Assembly: GCF_001645105.1 (NCBI RefSeq)
Contig: NZ_LKEG01000062.1
Coordinates: 1 to 33,953 of the forward strand
Direction of reading: 5' to 3'
Length of the DNA: 33,953 nucleotides
Origin: Pseudomonas marginalis
Lineage (GTDB): Bacteria > Pseudomonadota > Gammaproteobacteria > Pseudomonadales > Pseudomonadaceae
The notes beneath the pieces were generated by a model, which worked only from the letters and a program-made list of their open reading frames with translations, did no database searches and had not been told where the DNA came from. Position numbers and translations under genes: made by a program. This document shows, one piece after another, positions 24,438 through 32,994 of this stretch (position 1 is the first letter of the stretch; each line of letters starts with the position of its first letter).

Positions 24438-25209
24438 GCGAAGGTGGGGCGTGTTGATTGTGCTGGCGATGATAGGGCTGGCGGGGTGCGTGAGCAAACC
24501 GGTTGAACGGTTTACGTTGGAGGTGGATTTGCCGGCGGAGTTTCGCTTCATCGGCGGCGCCAACTATGGTCCCGCGACTGGGGAAACTTGCACGTTGCCG
24601 AGACGTCGAGGCAAAAGGCCCGAGAGGAAAATCTTTATTGCGCGTTACAAACCGGTGGCTGAACGCGTGAGTTTTGAGTTACCGCTGACGGAGATCATTG
24701 AAGGGTGCCCTACGGTTTTGCGCAGTGTGGATTTTAGAACGTATGCGAAGTGGGGGACCCGATATTCAGACGTCGGGGGAGACCTGGCAGGTTTCTCAAT
24801 CACAGATCCCTCGAACGCCGATATACCTGGGATGCCAGATTCGGGCGTTCAGGAATTGCATAAGCAATGTCAGTGGCTGTTTCGGACGGCGGGGCCGCAA
24901 CACGCGATCATCAAGGTTCTTTCATGCAAGGCTTTTGAGGCGGCCCGTCACCCAGATGCACAGCGATCAGGACACGTGGTGCAGCGGGATCAGTTGCCGG
25001 GAAAGACACTCAGGGTGACGCTGACTTTAATTGACGAGGAAGAACCGTATTTTGACGGTACCTGGGTGGCAGTACCTGGCGGATGGAAGCGTTGTAAAGG
25101 TAACAGCTTTGAAGACCTGTACGCGTTTTGCAACGGTAATACCACCGACTTTAAGCCTATAAAAATGCCCGATGGTCGCATCTGTGATGTCTACCCATCG
25201 TGCAAGTAA
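24430..25209 (+). CDS. Lipoprotein, probable immunity protein of the T6SS lipase
   Basis: 259 residues. The signal peptide MARRRWGVLIVLAMIGLAGC has a lipobox (LAGC, Cys20), followed by VSK. Ser rather than Asp at +3 does not signal inner-membrane retention, so the outer membrane is expected. The mature part is rich in Cys and aromatic residues with no known enzymatic motif. AGGAGG precedes the ATG, which overlaps the adaptor gene. Tle phospholipase effectors are commonly paired with periplasmic lipoprotein immunity proteins (Tli), and its position directly before the lipase suggests that role. GC appears lower than in vgrG. Function is inferred from context. Confidence 0.8.
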   Translation: MARRRWGVLIVLAMIGLAGCVSKPVERFTLEVDLPAEFRFIGGANYGPATGETCTLPRRRGKRPERKIFIARYKPVAERVSFELPLTEIIEGCPTVLRSVDFRTYAKWGTRYSDVGGDLAGFSITDPSNADIPGMPDSGVQELHKQCQWLFRTAGPQHAIIKVLSCKAFEAARHPDAQRSGHVVQRDQLPGKTLRVTLTLIDEEEPYFDGTWVAVPGGWKRCKGNSFEDLYAFCNGNTTDFKPIKMPDGRICDVYPSCK

Positions 25210-25223
25210 CAAGGAGCAAACTC

Positions 25224-27374
25224 ATGATGTTGGACGCACGGAATCAACCTTTTTTCAGTGATAACAAGCCGGCTTGTCCATTGCGCGGGCATTGGGTGAG
25301 TTTTTGCCTGGCAGATGAACTCGGCGTTGGGACGGCCTACGGTGGATTGCCTTACACCCTTCACGATAGCGCGGGGCAAGAATACAAAGGCAGGCTGGAC
25401 GGAAACGGATTCGCCACACTCAAAGATATTTACTGTGGGCCTGTGGCCCTTGTTTTTGACGACCTGTATTCAGGAACGGAGCCGTTGTATCAGCAACTGA
25501 TGTCGCGCCGAGCTTACAAGCTCCCTATCACCGAGCTTCAAATTCGGGCGGAACACACTCGATTTGCTCGCTCCGACGGTCGGCGTGCCGAAGGTGATCC
25601 GGCTCAACCAACAACCAGTCGGTTTTATCAAGTTGAAGTTCGCGACTTGGTCCGTCATGTCGCCCACTTGCCACCGGTTACGCAGCGAACTCATCAACCC
25701 CAGCGGCATGCGTTAAAGATGCTGGCGGACCTTGGCTTCGGGCCGCCCCAATCGACCTTGGCGGGGATCGTATTATTTCCCAACAACCATACCGTCCTGG
25801 AGGTTCGGCCACTGCGAGCGTTGCGTCCGATGCTTTCAACCGAAGACAGCTTCTGTGCCTTGAACCTGTATCAGCTGGCGTTGATGGCCACCTTGAGTTA
25901 TTGCAATTTCGGCCAGGAGCCACCTCAACGGCCTCGGGACGCAGTTCGATTCCCCTTCGACCCAAGCGTCGGTCATTTTTTTGCTGAAAAGCTCTCGGGT
26001 TATCACGAAGCCTGGCGAGTCGATGCAGATCAACAGCAACGGTTCTATCCGCTCTACGAAGAGGTCCCGTATTCCCGGCGCTTCGAGATTTTGCCTTTCG
26101 ATCCCACGCTGTACCCCCAAAACCGACCGGAATTAGCGGAGAAGCAGGAGCACCCCGCGAGTTTGCATTTTTTTGACGATGAAGAATTTGGTACTGACAC
26201 GCAGGCATTTATCAGTCATCACGATGAGGTGATCCTGATTGCGGTACGGGGTACTGCCAGCGCTGCAGATGGGCTACGGGATGCAGACGCTCATCAGGTG
26301 GCTTTCGCCGAGGGTATCGGCAAGGCGCACGAAGGGTTTTATCAGGCTTATCGGGCGATGCGTGATTTCGTGCTGCATTACCTCACTCAGTTTCACACCG
26401 GCCAACGAATCATCATCTGCGGCCACAGCCTGGGTGGCGCAATCGCTTTGCTCTTGGCAGAAGGCCTGCGCCGAGCGCCGGAGGGAAACCACAACATCCT
26501 CCTCTACACCTACGGTGCCCCGCGCGCCGCCGACTCCGAATTCACCCTCGGTGCCTCAAGCCTGGTCCACCACCGCATCGTCAACCACAACGATCCAGTC
26601 CCCAGCGTCCCGGCTCCGTGGATGAACACCACCGCCAAACTCTGGATCCCCGGCGCCGTCACACTCTTCAGCGCCCCCGCGTCCGGTGGCCTGCTGTTTG
26701 CGGCCGGCCTGGTACGTTTCGGTGGCAATCCCTACCAGCACCATGGCGAACAGCAACACTTCATGCCGATCATGCTCGCAGATGGCACGCATTCTTCAGT
26801 GTTGTGGAAACCCGGTTGTGAGTCCATCCAGGAAGCCGGCTGCAACCGAGCGTTGCAACTCCACGGTGACATGCCTGACCGTGACAATCTGCTGAAACAG
26901 CTGTTTCAGGCCAATCAGCACTTCATGACCGCCAGCTATATCCCTGCCGCTTGGGCGACGCTACGTCGCTGGCAACAAACCCAGGAAAGCAGCGGGCCCT
27001 TGGTCACACCGAGAGAATTTGAACGGCTCGATCACGCACTCGAAACCATGCGCCAGCAACTGCGCAACAAGCGTCGCGAACTGGTCCGCCTGAAGCCCGC
27101 CAACGATCGGGGCTATGAGCACAACGAAGCCTTGAACGCCGAGATCGACCGCTTGCACACCAGTCGTGAGCGCCTTGCGACCCTGCGCTGGCGCCGTTTG
27201 GACGCGCGTGATGTCTACGGCAGTCAAGCCCACAGCGCCAGCTTGCAACCGAGCCTCAGGCGCTGGTTCAGTCACCCTGAAAACCGCGAGCTGGCCCAGG
27301 TCGCCAGTATCCCTCCCGCCATGCCTGGCGAATGGGGGAGGGCGCAAACACTGGATATCGACTCGATTGCCTGA
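25224..27374 (+). CDS. T6SS class 3 lipase effector (Tle-like)
   Basis: 716 residues from the ATG at 25224, with AAGGAG 7 bases upstream. The frame also contains a GTG at 25200 that lies within the lipoprotein gene. The N-terminal domain (about 18-90, GHWVSFCLADELG to LYSGTEPLY) is a compact beta-rich segment that may be the VgrG/adaptor docking part. The lipase_3 domain (about 330-530) has VRGTAS, the elbow GHSLGG with Ser402, NHNDPVPSVP supplying the likely Asp, and HFMPIM with the likely His. A basic coiled coil follows (about 605-660, MRQQLRNKRRELVRLK). No signal peptide is present, as expected for T6SS cargo. It probably hydrolyses phospholipids in rival cells. Confidence 0.9.
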   Translation: MMLDARNQPFFSDNKPACPLRGHWVSFCLADELGVGTAYGGLPYTLHDSAGQEYKGRLDGNGFATLKDIYCGPVALVFDDLYSGTEPLYQQLMSRRAYKLPITELQIRAEHTRFARSDGRRAEGDPAQPTTSRFYQVEVRDLVRHVAHLPPVTQRTHQPQRHALKMLADLGFGPPQSTLAGIVLFPNNHTVLEVRPLRALRPMLSTEDSFCALNLYQLALMATLSYCNFGQEPPQRPRDAVRFPFDPSVGHFFAEKLSGYHEAWRVDADQQQRFYPLYEEVPYSRRFEILPFDPTLYPQNRPELAEKQEHPASLHFFDDEEFGTDTQAFISHHDEVILIAVRGTASAADGLRDADAHQVAFAEGIGKAHEGFYQAYRAMRDFVLHYLTQFHTGQRIIICGHSLGGAIALLLAEGLRRAPEGNHNILLYTYGAPRAADSEFTLGASSLVHHRIVNHNDPVPSVPAPWMNTTAKLWIPGAVTLFSAPASGGLLFAAGLVRFGGNPYQHHGEQQHFMPIMLADGTHSSVLWKPGCESIQEAGCNRALQLHGDMPDRDNLLKQLFQANQHFMTASYIPAAWATLRRWQQTQESSGPLVTPREFERLDHALETMRQQLRNKRRELVRLKPANDRGYEHNEALNAEIDRLHTSRERLATLRWRRLDARDVYGSQAHSASLQPSLRRWFSHPENRELAQVASIPPAMPGEWGRAQTLDIDSIA

Positions 27375-27383
27375 ACAGAGCCT

Positions 27384-28619
27384 TTACACAAACTCCACCT
27401 GCGCCGGCTGACGTTTCATCAAGACCTTGCCGTTGCGGATCGAGTAAAGCGGCAGGCCCTGGCTACGGATGACCTCGTAGTCGCTGTCCGCCGAAAGGAT
27501 CAGCAGGTTGGCTGGCCGTCCAGGCTCCAGGCCGTATCGTTCGCCCAGGGCCATGGCTTTGGCGCTGTTGTCGGTCACCAGGTCCAGCGCGCTTTGCAGG
27601 TTGCGGTAGCCAAGCATGTGGCAGATGTGCAAACCGGCTTCCAGCACCCGCAGGATGTTGCCGTTGCCCAAGGGGTACCAGGGATCGACGATGGAGTCTT
27701 GGCCGAAGCACACGTTCATGCCGGCCTCCAGCAGTTCGTTGACCCGAGTGACGCCACGGCGTTTCGGGAACGTATCGAAGCGGCCTTGCAGGTGAATGCT
27801 CTCGGTGGGGCAGGAAACGAAGCTGATACCGGAGTGCCCCAAAAGTCGGAAGAGCTTGGCGCAGTAGGCATTGTCATAGGAGCCCATGGCGGTGGTGTGG
27901 CTGGCGGTAACGCGAGCGCCCATGTCACGGCTGCGGGCTTCTTCGGCCAGCACTTCGAGAAAGCGTGAATGCGGGTCGTCGGTTTCGTCGCAGTGCACGT
28001 CCACCAGGCAGCCGGTGCGTTCGGCCAGGTCCATCAGGAACTTCACCGAACTCACGCCCTGGTCGCGGGTGTACTCAAAGTGAGGGATGCCGCCGATTAC
28101 GTCGGCGCCGAGGCGAATGGCTTCTTCCATCAGTTCGCGACCGTTGCGGTATGACTCGATGCCTTCCTGGGGGAACGCGACGATCTGCAGGTCGATCAGG
28201 TGCGTACTTTCCTGGCGCACTTCCAGCATGGCCTTGAGCGCCGTGAGGTCCGGGTCGGTGACGTCGACGTGGGTGCGCACGTGTTGGATGCCGTGGGCGG
28301 CCAGGGCCTGGATCGTCTTTTTGGCGCGGGTCTTGGTGTCTGCCTGGGTGATGGTGGCCTTGCGTTCGCCCCAGCATTCGATGCCTTCGAACAGGGTGCC
28401 GCTCATGTTCCAGCGCGGCTCGCCGGCGGTCAGTGTGGCGTCGAGATGGATATGGGGTTCGACGAAGGGCGGAATCACCAGGTTGCCGGCGGCGTCCAAG
28501 TCGTCGGCCGCGGCAGTCGTTGTACCCGATTGGGGGGTGATGCTGGCGATCCGGCCATGTTCCAGGTGCAGATCATGCAGGCCTTCACGGTTGCGCAGGC
28601 GGGCGTTGATGATGTGCAT
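27384..28619 (-). CDS. codA: Cytosine deaminase
   Basis: 411 residues from the ATG at 28619 (AAGAGGA about 8 bases before it; an earlier in-frame start at 28646 lacks support). It deaminates cytosine to uracil in pyrimidine salvage. Amidohydrolase metal motifs: PHIHLDA, VDVHCDETDD, ASHTTAMGSYDNAY and CFGQDSIVDPWYPLGNGN with the catalytic Asp. The pattern matches E. coli CodA. It is last in the leftward operon codB-pucR-codA, 27 bases after the regulator. It ends 9 bases from the convergent lipase gene. Confidence 0.94.
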   Translation of the reverse strand: MHIINARLRNREGLHDLHLEHGRIASITPQSGTTTAAADDLDAAGNLVIPPFVEPHIHLDATLTAGEPRWNMSGTLFEGIECWGERKATITQADTKTRAKKTIQALAAHGIQHVRTHVDVTDPDLTALKAMLEVRQESTHLIDLQIVAFPQEGIESYRNGRELMEEAIRLGADVIGGIPHFEYTRDQGVSSVKFLMDLAERTGCLVDVHCDETDDPHSRFLEVLAEEARSRDMGARVTASHTTAMGSYDNAYCAKLFRLLGHSGISFVSCPTESIHLQGRFDTFPKRRGVTRVNELLEAGMNVCFGQDSIVDPWYPLGNGNILRVLEAGLHICHMLGYRNLQSALDLVTDNSAKAMALGERYGLEPGRPANLLILSADSDYEVIRSQGLPLYSIRNGKVLMKRQPAQVEFV

Positions 28620-28646
28620 GGGCAAGTTCCTCTTGGCTAAAAACAA

Positions 28647-29852
28647 TCAGGCAGACAGCCGCCAGATCATCAGCGCAATGCCGATGTCCAGGCGGTCATA
28701 AGCGTTATCCAGCGTCAGGCCGCACAGGGCTTCGATACGCTGGACACGGTGTGTCAGGGTGTTGCGGTGCACGGCCAGCCGTTGGGCGGCGGCCACAAGG
28801 TTACCATTCTCGTGAAACCAGGCTTCCAGGGTCGGCATCAGGCTGGGGCCATGGTGCACGTCGTGGCGCAGTAATGGGCCGAGGCGTTCATTCAGGAATT
28901 GGTCGAGCAGGGCGCGATCACGCACGCCGCTGAGCAGTTTGAGCACGCCCAGTTCGTCGTACATGCAGAGCCCGGCCCGCTCGCTGAAACGCCGCGCAGC
29001 GGCCAACGCCTGGCGCGCCTCATCCTGCGCCTGGGCCAGGCGTACCGGTGGGTGCGCGGCGGCGCTGAGGCCGATAAACAGTTTGAGCGGCGCCAGGCGC
29101 AGGTTCAGCGGGTTGAGCCAGTTGGCCAATTGCTGGCGGTTGGCCAAGGCGGCGACAGCGTCCGGCGCCGGCAGCAGCAGTGTCCATTGCCCGGCCCGCC
29201 CGAGCACCGGCAACCCGGCAGACAACTGACGCAAACGCCGACTGATAACGTCATGTTGCCGCGCCAGTTGCGCCTCTACATAGGCGGCATCGCCCTGGGC
29301 GAACAGCCATTCGCTGCCTTCCAATTGCAGTTGCACAACCTGCCAATGACCGGCCAGCGACAGGCCCAATTGCACTGCACGGTGCAGCAGCAAATCCAGG
29401 GATTGGTAATCCCCGGTCAGCAAGCGCTCCAACACATCGTGCCGCGAGCGCCCCAATTGCTCGGACTGGATCAGCGCCGAGCCAATGGCCTGGGTCACCA
29501 GCACCATTTTCAGCGAATAGGGCTGTTCGATCAGTGGCATGCCGGCGGCTTCGGCAGCCTCCAGCAAACGCGGGGGAATCGCCTGGATATATGCCGGCCC
29601 CGTGAGTATCACCAACCCAGCCACTTGGCGCTGACAGGCTTCATCCAGCAATTGCAGCAAGTTGGCTTCATCCCGTGGGTGATTGATCCCGGTCACGAAC
29701 ACCAGCTCGCCGCCCAAGACCCATTCGGCAATCCCGCTGTTCTCCGCGACATAGGGCCAGCGCACGGTATTATCCAGGCCAACGGCGCCTGCGCGCAGGC
29801 GCATTGATTCCAAGCCCGGCAGGGCCAGTACATCGGCAAGGGTCAGGCTCAT
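28647..29852 (-). CDS. PucR-family transcriptional regulator of cytosine use
   Basis: 401 residues. The N-terminal PucR-type sensing domain (about 5-125) begins SLTLADVLALPGLESMRLRAG. A middle GGDEF-like CdaR segment follows, then a C-terminal helix-turn-helix (about 345-395): NLVAAAQRLAVHRNTLTHRVQRIEALCG. It lies between codB and codA and overlaps codB by ATGA, so it very likely controls this operon in response to pyrimidine or nitrogen supply. The name PucR refers to the purine regulator of Bacillus; no purine gene is present here. Confidence 0.92.
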   Translation of the reverse strand: MSLTLADVLALPGLESMRLRAGAVGLDNTVRWPYVAENSGIAEWVLGGELVFVTGINHPRDEANLLQLLDEACQRQVAGLVILTGPAYIQAIPPRLLEAAEAAGMPLIEQPYSLKMVLVTQAIGSALIQSEQLGRSRHDVLERLLTGDYQSLDLLLHRAVQLGLSLAGHWQVVQLQLEGSEWLFAQGDAAYVEAQLARQHDVISRRLRQLSAGLPVLGRAGQWTLLLPAPDAVAALANRQQLANWLNPLNLRLAPLKLFIGLSAAAHPPVRLAQAQDEARQALAAARRFSERAGLCMYDELGVLKLLSGVRDRALLDQFLNERLGPLLRHDVHHGPSLMPTLEAWFHENGNLVAAAQRLAVHRNTLTHRVQRIEALCGLTLDNAYDRLDIGIALMIWRLSA

Positions 29853-31117
29853 GCGCGGGCGTCAGCCAGCGGCGCGCGCACCCGGAGTACGGTGGTGAGC
29901 ACGATGTAGGTCAACGACGCAGCAACGATGCCCACCAACGGCGCGACCCAGGGCGAGCTGAAAGCCAGCACCGTGCCCACCGCATACGCCACCAGCCCAG
30001 GCCAGTTGAACGCCGGCAGGCGAGCGTCGGCCAGGCGCGGATAGTGGCCGCGGTAACGGTAGAAGAAGTCCGCCATGATCACCCCGCCAATCGGTGGGAT
30101 CACCGTGCCCAGCAGGATCAAGTACGGCACCAGCAGGTCGTACATGCCAAGCAACGCCAGCAGGGTGCCGATCACCGCGCCGGCCAGGGTCACGGTCTTG
30201 CGCCGCTTAGTGCGCAGCAGGTTGCAGCCGGCCACCGCGAAGTTATAAATGGTGTTGTCCTGGGTGCTCCAGATGTTGAGCAGCAACATGGCCATCGCCG
30301 CCATGGCAAAGCCCTGCAGCAGCAACACTTCGACCACATCCGGTTGTTGATAGACGATGGCACCGTAGGCGCCGATCAGCACCATCAAGCCGTTGCCGAT
30401 AAAGAAACCGATCAGGCTGGCCAGCACCGCCACCTTGGCCGAACGCGAAAAGCGCGTCCAATTGGTGGCTTGGGTCGCGCCGCTGACAAAGGTGCCGAAC
30501 ACCAGAGTGATTGCCGTGGAAAAGTCCAACGCACCGCTCGGCACCACCGCCAACAACCCCTCCAGCCCGCCGACTTTCACGGTCGCCACCCACATCGACA
30601 GACACAGAAGGATGCCCATCGCCGGCACCGCGATGTAGGACAGAATCTCCAGCCCGCGATAACCAATGTAGGCCGTGGCGCAAAACACCAGGCCAAACAG
30701 CACCATCAACGCCAGCACGCTGCCCTGGCTCAGTTCGAAATACTTGCCCAGCACCACCGCGGCCGTGGCGGTACCCCAGGCGTACCAGCCGATTTGGGTA
30801 AAACCGAGGATCAAGTCGCTGAGCTTGCTGCCCAGTTCGCCGAAGCAGAAGCGGCCCATCAGCACCGAATTCAGCCCGCTCTTGAACGCGATGTAACCCA
30901 GGCCTGCGGCGTAGATACCCAACAACAGGTTACCCAGGGCCACGACGCCGAGCATGTCGATAAAGCTGAACGCCACCCCCAGCTTGCCGCCGGCAAACAT
31001 GGTCGCGGTAAAAAACGTAAAGCCCAGCAGCACCATGGCGGTCGACGCCAGGCCTTTGCGCGCATGCATCGGGACTTCGCTGAGGGGGTAATCATTGCCC
31101 GGTTCTTGCTGCGTCAT
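29849..31117 (-). CDS. codB: Cytosine permease (NCS1 family)
   Basis: 422 residues from the ATG at 31117 with GGAGCAAGG upstream. An in-frame start at 31192 would add 25 polar residues before the first helix and is less likely. It has about 12 membrane helices. GFTFFTATMFAGGKLGVAFSF and SDLILGFTQIGWYAWGTA are typical of CodB. It imports cytosine across the inner membrane with a cation for the CodA reaction. It is first gene of the operon. Confidence 0.94.
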   Translation of the reverse strand: MTQQEPGNDYPLSEVPMHARKGLASTAMVLLGFTFFTATMFAGGKLGVAFSFIDMLGVVALGNLLLGIYAAGLGYIAFKSGLNSVLMGRFCFGELGSKLSDLILGFTQIGWYAWGTATAAVVLGKYFELSQGSVLALMVLFGLVFCATAYIGYRGLEILSYIAVPAMGILLCLSMWVATVKVGGLEGLLAVVPSGALDFSTAITLVFGTFVSGATQATNWTRFSRSAKVAVLASLIGFFIGNGLMVLIGAYGAIVYQQPDVVEVLLLQGFAMAAMAMLLLNIWSTQDNTIYNFAVAGCNLLRTKRRKTVTLAGAVIGTLLALLGMYDLLVPYLILLGTVIPPIGGVIMADFFYRYRGHYPRLADARLPAFNWPGLVAYAVGTVLAFSSPWVAPLVGIVAASLTYIVLTTVLRVRAPLADARA

Positions 31118-31201
31118 GTGCCTTGCTCCCTGAATGAGTGACGCAGGCCTACTGCACCGTGCGTGCCAAACCGGCGGCAGTGACAGGCGCACGGTCGACG
31201 C

Positions 31202-31216
31202 TGTGCATCGTGCACA
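31202..31216. promoter_or_regulatory. Palindrome upstream of codB, candidate operator
   Basis: TGTGCA-TCG-TGCACA, a perfect 6-bp inverted repeat with a 3-base centre, lies 85 bp before the codB start. TATAAA on the minus strand is nearby. It is a plausible binding site for the operon regulator. No matching -35 could be assigned. Confidence 0.45.
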
Positions 31217-31262
31217 CTATTTATAGCCAAACATGGGAGAAACGCAGGAAGGGTTGTACGCC

Positions 31263-31278
31263 GTGCCCAGTCGGGCAC
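31263..31278. terminator. Short hairpin after the NUDIX gene
   Basis: GTGCCC (31263-31268) and GGGCAC (31273-31278) with a 4-nt loop, 30 bp past the NUDIX stop. The T-run of an intrinsic terminator is absent, so it is a weak candidate. Confidence 0.3.
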
Positions 31279-31308
31279 GAAAGCGGTGCAGCGGTGATAC
31301 AAATTGGA

Positions 31309-31932
31309 TCAGTCGAATAGCGTGTAGGTCGTCTCGCCGCGATGAAAGGCGAATGCCGCCTCCAGATCACTCTCGATGGTGCGCCCACGGGACAGCGGCG
31401 GCAGCGCATCGAGGCGGAAAAAGCCCACTTCGGTAGTCTCGAAACCCGCCATCGGTGCGCACTGATCCACCGGTTCACACAGGAAGTACAGCTTGTAGAA
31501 GTCCCGCACGTCCGGACGATACAAGCCCTTGGCCTTGTGCGTGACGCTGTACAGCGCCCGCGCGGTGACCGTCAACCCGGCTTCCTCGCGAATCTCCTTG
31601 ATGATGTTTTCGGCCGCCGACAAACCGATATCGGCATAACCGCCCGGCAACGCCCAGCAGCCATCGGTCAACTCGCGCACCAGCAGAATTCGGTCGTCCT
31701 CGATGATCGCACCCCGTACGTCGATCATCGGTGTCGAATAGCGCTGGGCAAAGTCGGTGACTAACCCGGTGATGCGCTCCAAGGGCACATTGCCCAATTG
31801 CGCGAGCATGCTGTGGGCAATCTCGGCAATTTCTTCCAGGCGCTCGCGCTCGAAATCATCAGTGCAAAAGTGCAGCCCCGTGGACGCCAACGCCTGCAAG
31901 CGTTTGGCTTGGGCCAGCCAGGTGTTTTCCAT
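31309..31932 (-). CDS. NUDIX hydrolase with N-terminal helical domain
   Basis: 207 residues with AGGAG 7 bases before the ATG. The N-terminal helical region (about 1-60, LAQAKRLQALASTGLHFC) is of the kind found in NUDIX proteins of the ADP-ribose or nucleotide-sugar type. The NUDIX box runs from GGYADIGLSAAEN to KEIREEAGL. Compared with G-x5-E-x7-R-E-U-x-E-E-x-G-U, the first Glu is Leu and the first Arg is Lys, while the metal-binding REEAG core is intact. The substrate is probably a nucleoside diphosphate derivative. It lies 3 bases after the GNAT gene and is last of a leftward operon. Confidence 0.9.
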   Translation of the reverse strand: MENTWLAQAKRLQALASTGLHFCTDDFERERLEEIAEIAHSMLAQLGNVPLERITGLVTDFAQRYSTPMIDVRGAIIEDDRILLVRELTDGCWALPGGYADIGLSAAENIIKEIREEAGLTVTARALYSVTHKAKGLYRPDVRDFYKLYFLCEPVDQCAPMAGFETTEVGFFRLDALPPLSRGRTIESDLEAAFAFHRGETTYTLFD

Positions 31933-31935
31933 GGG

Positions 31936-32382
31936 TTACTCCTGGAGTTGTTTGGTCATGTATACGCGGTGCAGGCCATGTTCTTCGGCCCGGTGGGTTT
32001 CGACATAGCCACGGCGCGTGTACAGCCTGATGTTCTCGGCCATGGTTTCATTTGTGTACAGGCGGATGGCGGCGAAGCCTGCGGCGAGCGCCTGTTGCTC
32101 GGCAAAATCCATCAGCAACCGCCCGAGGCCCAGGCCCTGGGCATCCGGGGCGACGGCCAGATTATCCAGCAGCAGTGCGCCATCAGCATCCAGCAGGATG
32201 ATAAAACCCTGAACCCGCCCGGCATTTTCCAGCACGTGTACGCCTCCGGCTTTCACTTGTTGGTGATAATCCTCCAACATCGGCCCTGGCTTGCGGCCGA
32301 TCCGTTCGATGTACGGCGAGTAGGCCGCCTGGACGATAGCCTCGATGGCAGCAACATCAGCAGCAGTGGCGAGGCGCATCAT
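31936..32382 (-). CDS. GNAT family N-acetyltransferase
   Basis: 148 residues from the ATG at 32382, with AAAGGAG about 9 bases upstream; a longer frame to 32412 lacks a ribosome site. The acetyl-CoA binding motif is LAVAPDAQGLGLGRLLMDFAE, followed by LYTNETMAENIRLYTRRGY. It is the family of small-molecule or protein acetyltransferases. It sits between the XRE regulator (26-bp gap) and the NUDIX gene (3-bp gap). The acceptor is unknown. Confidence 0.9.
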   Translation of the reverse strand: MMRLATAADVAAIEAIVQAAYSPYIERIGRKPGPMLEDYHQQVKAGGVHVLENAGRVQGFIILLDADGALLLDNLAVAPDAQGLGLGRLLMDFAEQQALAAGFAAIRLYTNETMAENIRLYTRRGYVETHRAEEHGLHRVYMTKQLQE

Positions 32383-32408
32383 TGCAATGTGCTCCTTTGG
32401 ACAGTCGA

Positions 32409-32606
32409 TCAATCTGTCGGCGCTTCGAAGATCCCTTCGATAGGCCGTTCGAACACCTTGGCAATCTTGAACGCCAACGGCAAGCTTGGGTCGTAGCGGC
32501 CGGTCTCGATGGCATTGATGGTCTGGCGCGATACGCCAAGGCGATCGGCAAGGTCGGCCTGGGACCAGCCCAGTTCCGAGCGCAACTGACGCATCAGGTT
32601 ATTCAT
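32409..32606 (-). CDS. Small XRE-family regulator
   Basis: 65 residues from the ATG at 32606, which overlaps the upstream membrane-protein stop by ATGA. A longer frame to 32741 lies inside that gene and is rejected. It is nearly all helix-turn-helix: MRQLRSELGWSQADLADRLGVSRQTINAIETGRYDPSL. This short type (YgzD/SdpR-like arrangement) is typically coupled to a small membrane protein and often represses its own promoter. The 16-bp direct repeat at the promoter is the obvious operator candidate. Confidence 0.92.
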   Translation of the reverse strand: MNNLMRQLRSELGWSQADLADRLGVSRQTINAIETGRYDPSLPLAFKIAKVFERPIEGIFEAPTD

Positions 32607-32977
32607 TGGTAGCGCCTTGTGCCGATGATCGTGGCCACGCACCAGACGCCACCCATGATCGGCCACACCATAAAGGCCGACAAGCGTGGGAAGCCGGCAG
32701 TTTCCAGGAAGCCGTAGCTGAAGGTCGTGAGCGCCGTGCACACAAACGCCACGGCCAGCGCGTCCAACTGGATCTTGCGGCCCATTTCATCCATGGCGTT
32801 CAGCCGGCGGATGATCGTAACCGCCATCGCGATCATCGGAATCACTGGCAGCAAGGCCAAGGCGATTTTTGCGGCGCCGTCGGGCATGGACGACACATAG
32901 GCGCTGGAAATGACGACGCACAGCATGTACGCCAGCATTATCACCGCGAATTCCACCAGAAAGCGTTTGACCGACAT
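32603..32977 (-). CDS. Small membrane protein coupled to the XRE regulator
   Basis: 124 residues from the ATG at 32977 (GTGGAG 6 bases upstream; an in-frame TTG at 32989 is less likely). It has four hydrophobic segments: about 6-28 (LVEFAVIMLAYMLCVVISSAY), about 36-56 (IALALLPVIPMIAMAV), about 73-93 (ALAVAFVCTALTTFSYGF) and about 100-118. It has no known catalytic motif. Similar membrane protein plus XRE pairs occur in many bacteria without a firmly known role. It is first gene of the operon and is read from the promoter at 33006-33034. Confidence 0.8.
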   Translation of the reverse strand: MSVKRFLVEFAVIMLAYMLCVVISSAYVSSMPDGAAKIALALLPVIPMIAMAVTIIRRLNAMDEMGRKIQLDALAVAFVCTALTTFSYGFLETAGFPRLSAFMVWPIMGGVWCVATIIGTRRYQ

Positions 32978-32994
32978 GACCATCTCCACAAGTA

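Noticed and set aside
29804..31141. 445-codon open frame on the plus strand opposite codB
   Set aside because: His/Gln/Arg-rich low-complexity translation typical of antisense to a membrane protein gene; codB on the other strand is unmistakable.
31200..31235. Sigma-54 promoter upstream of codB
   Set aside because: TGGC and GTGCA are present on the minus strand, but the GG-to-GC spacing is wrong for the GG-N10-GC rule.
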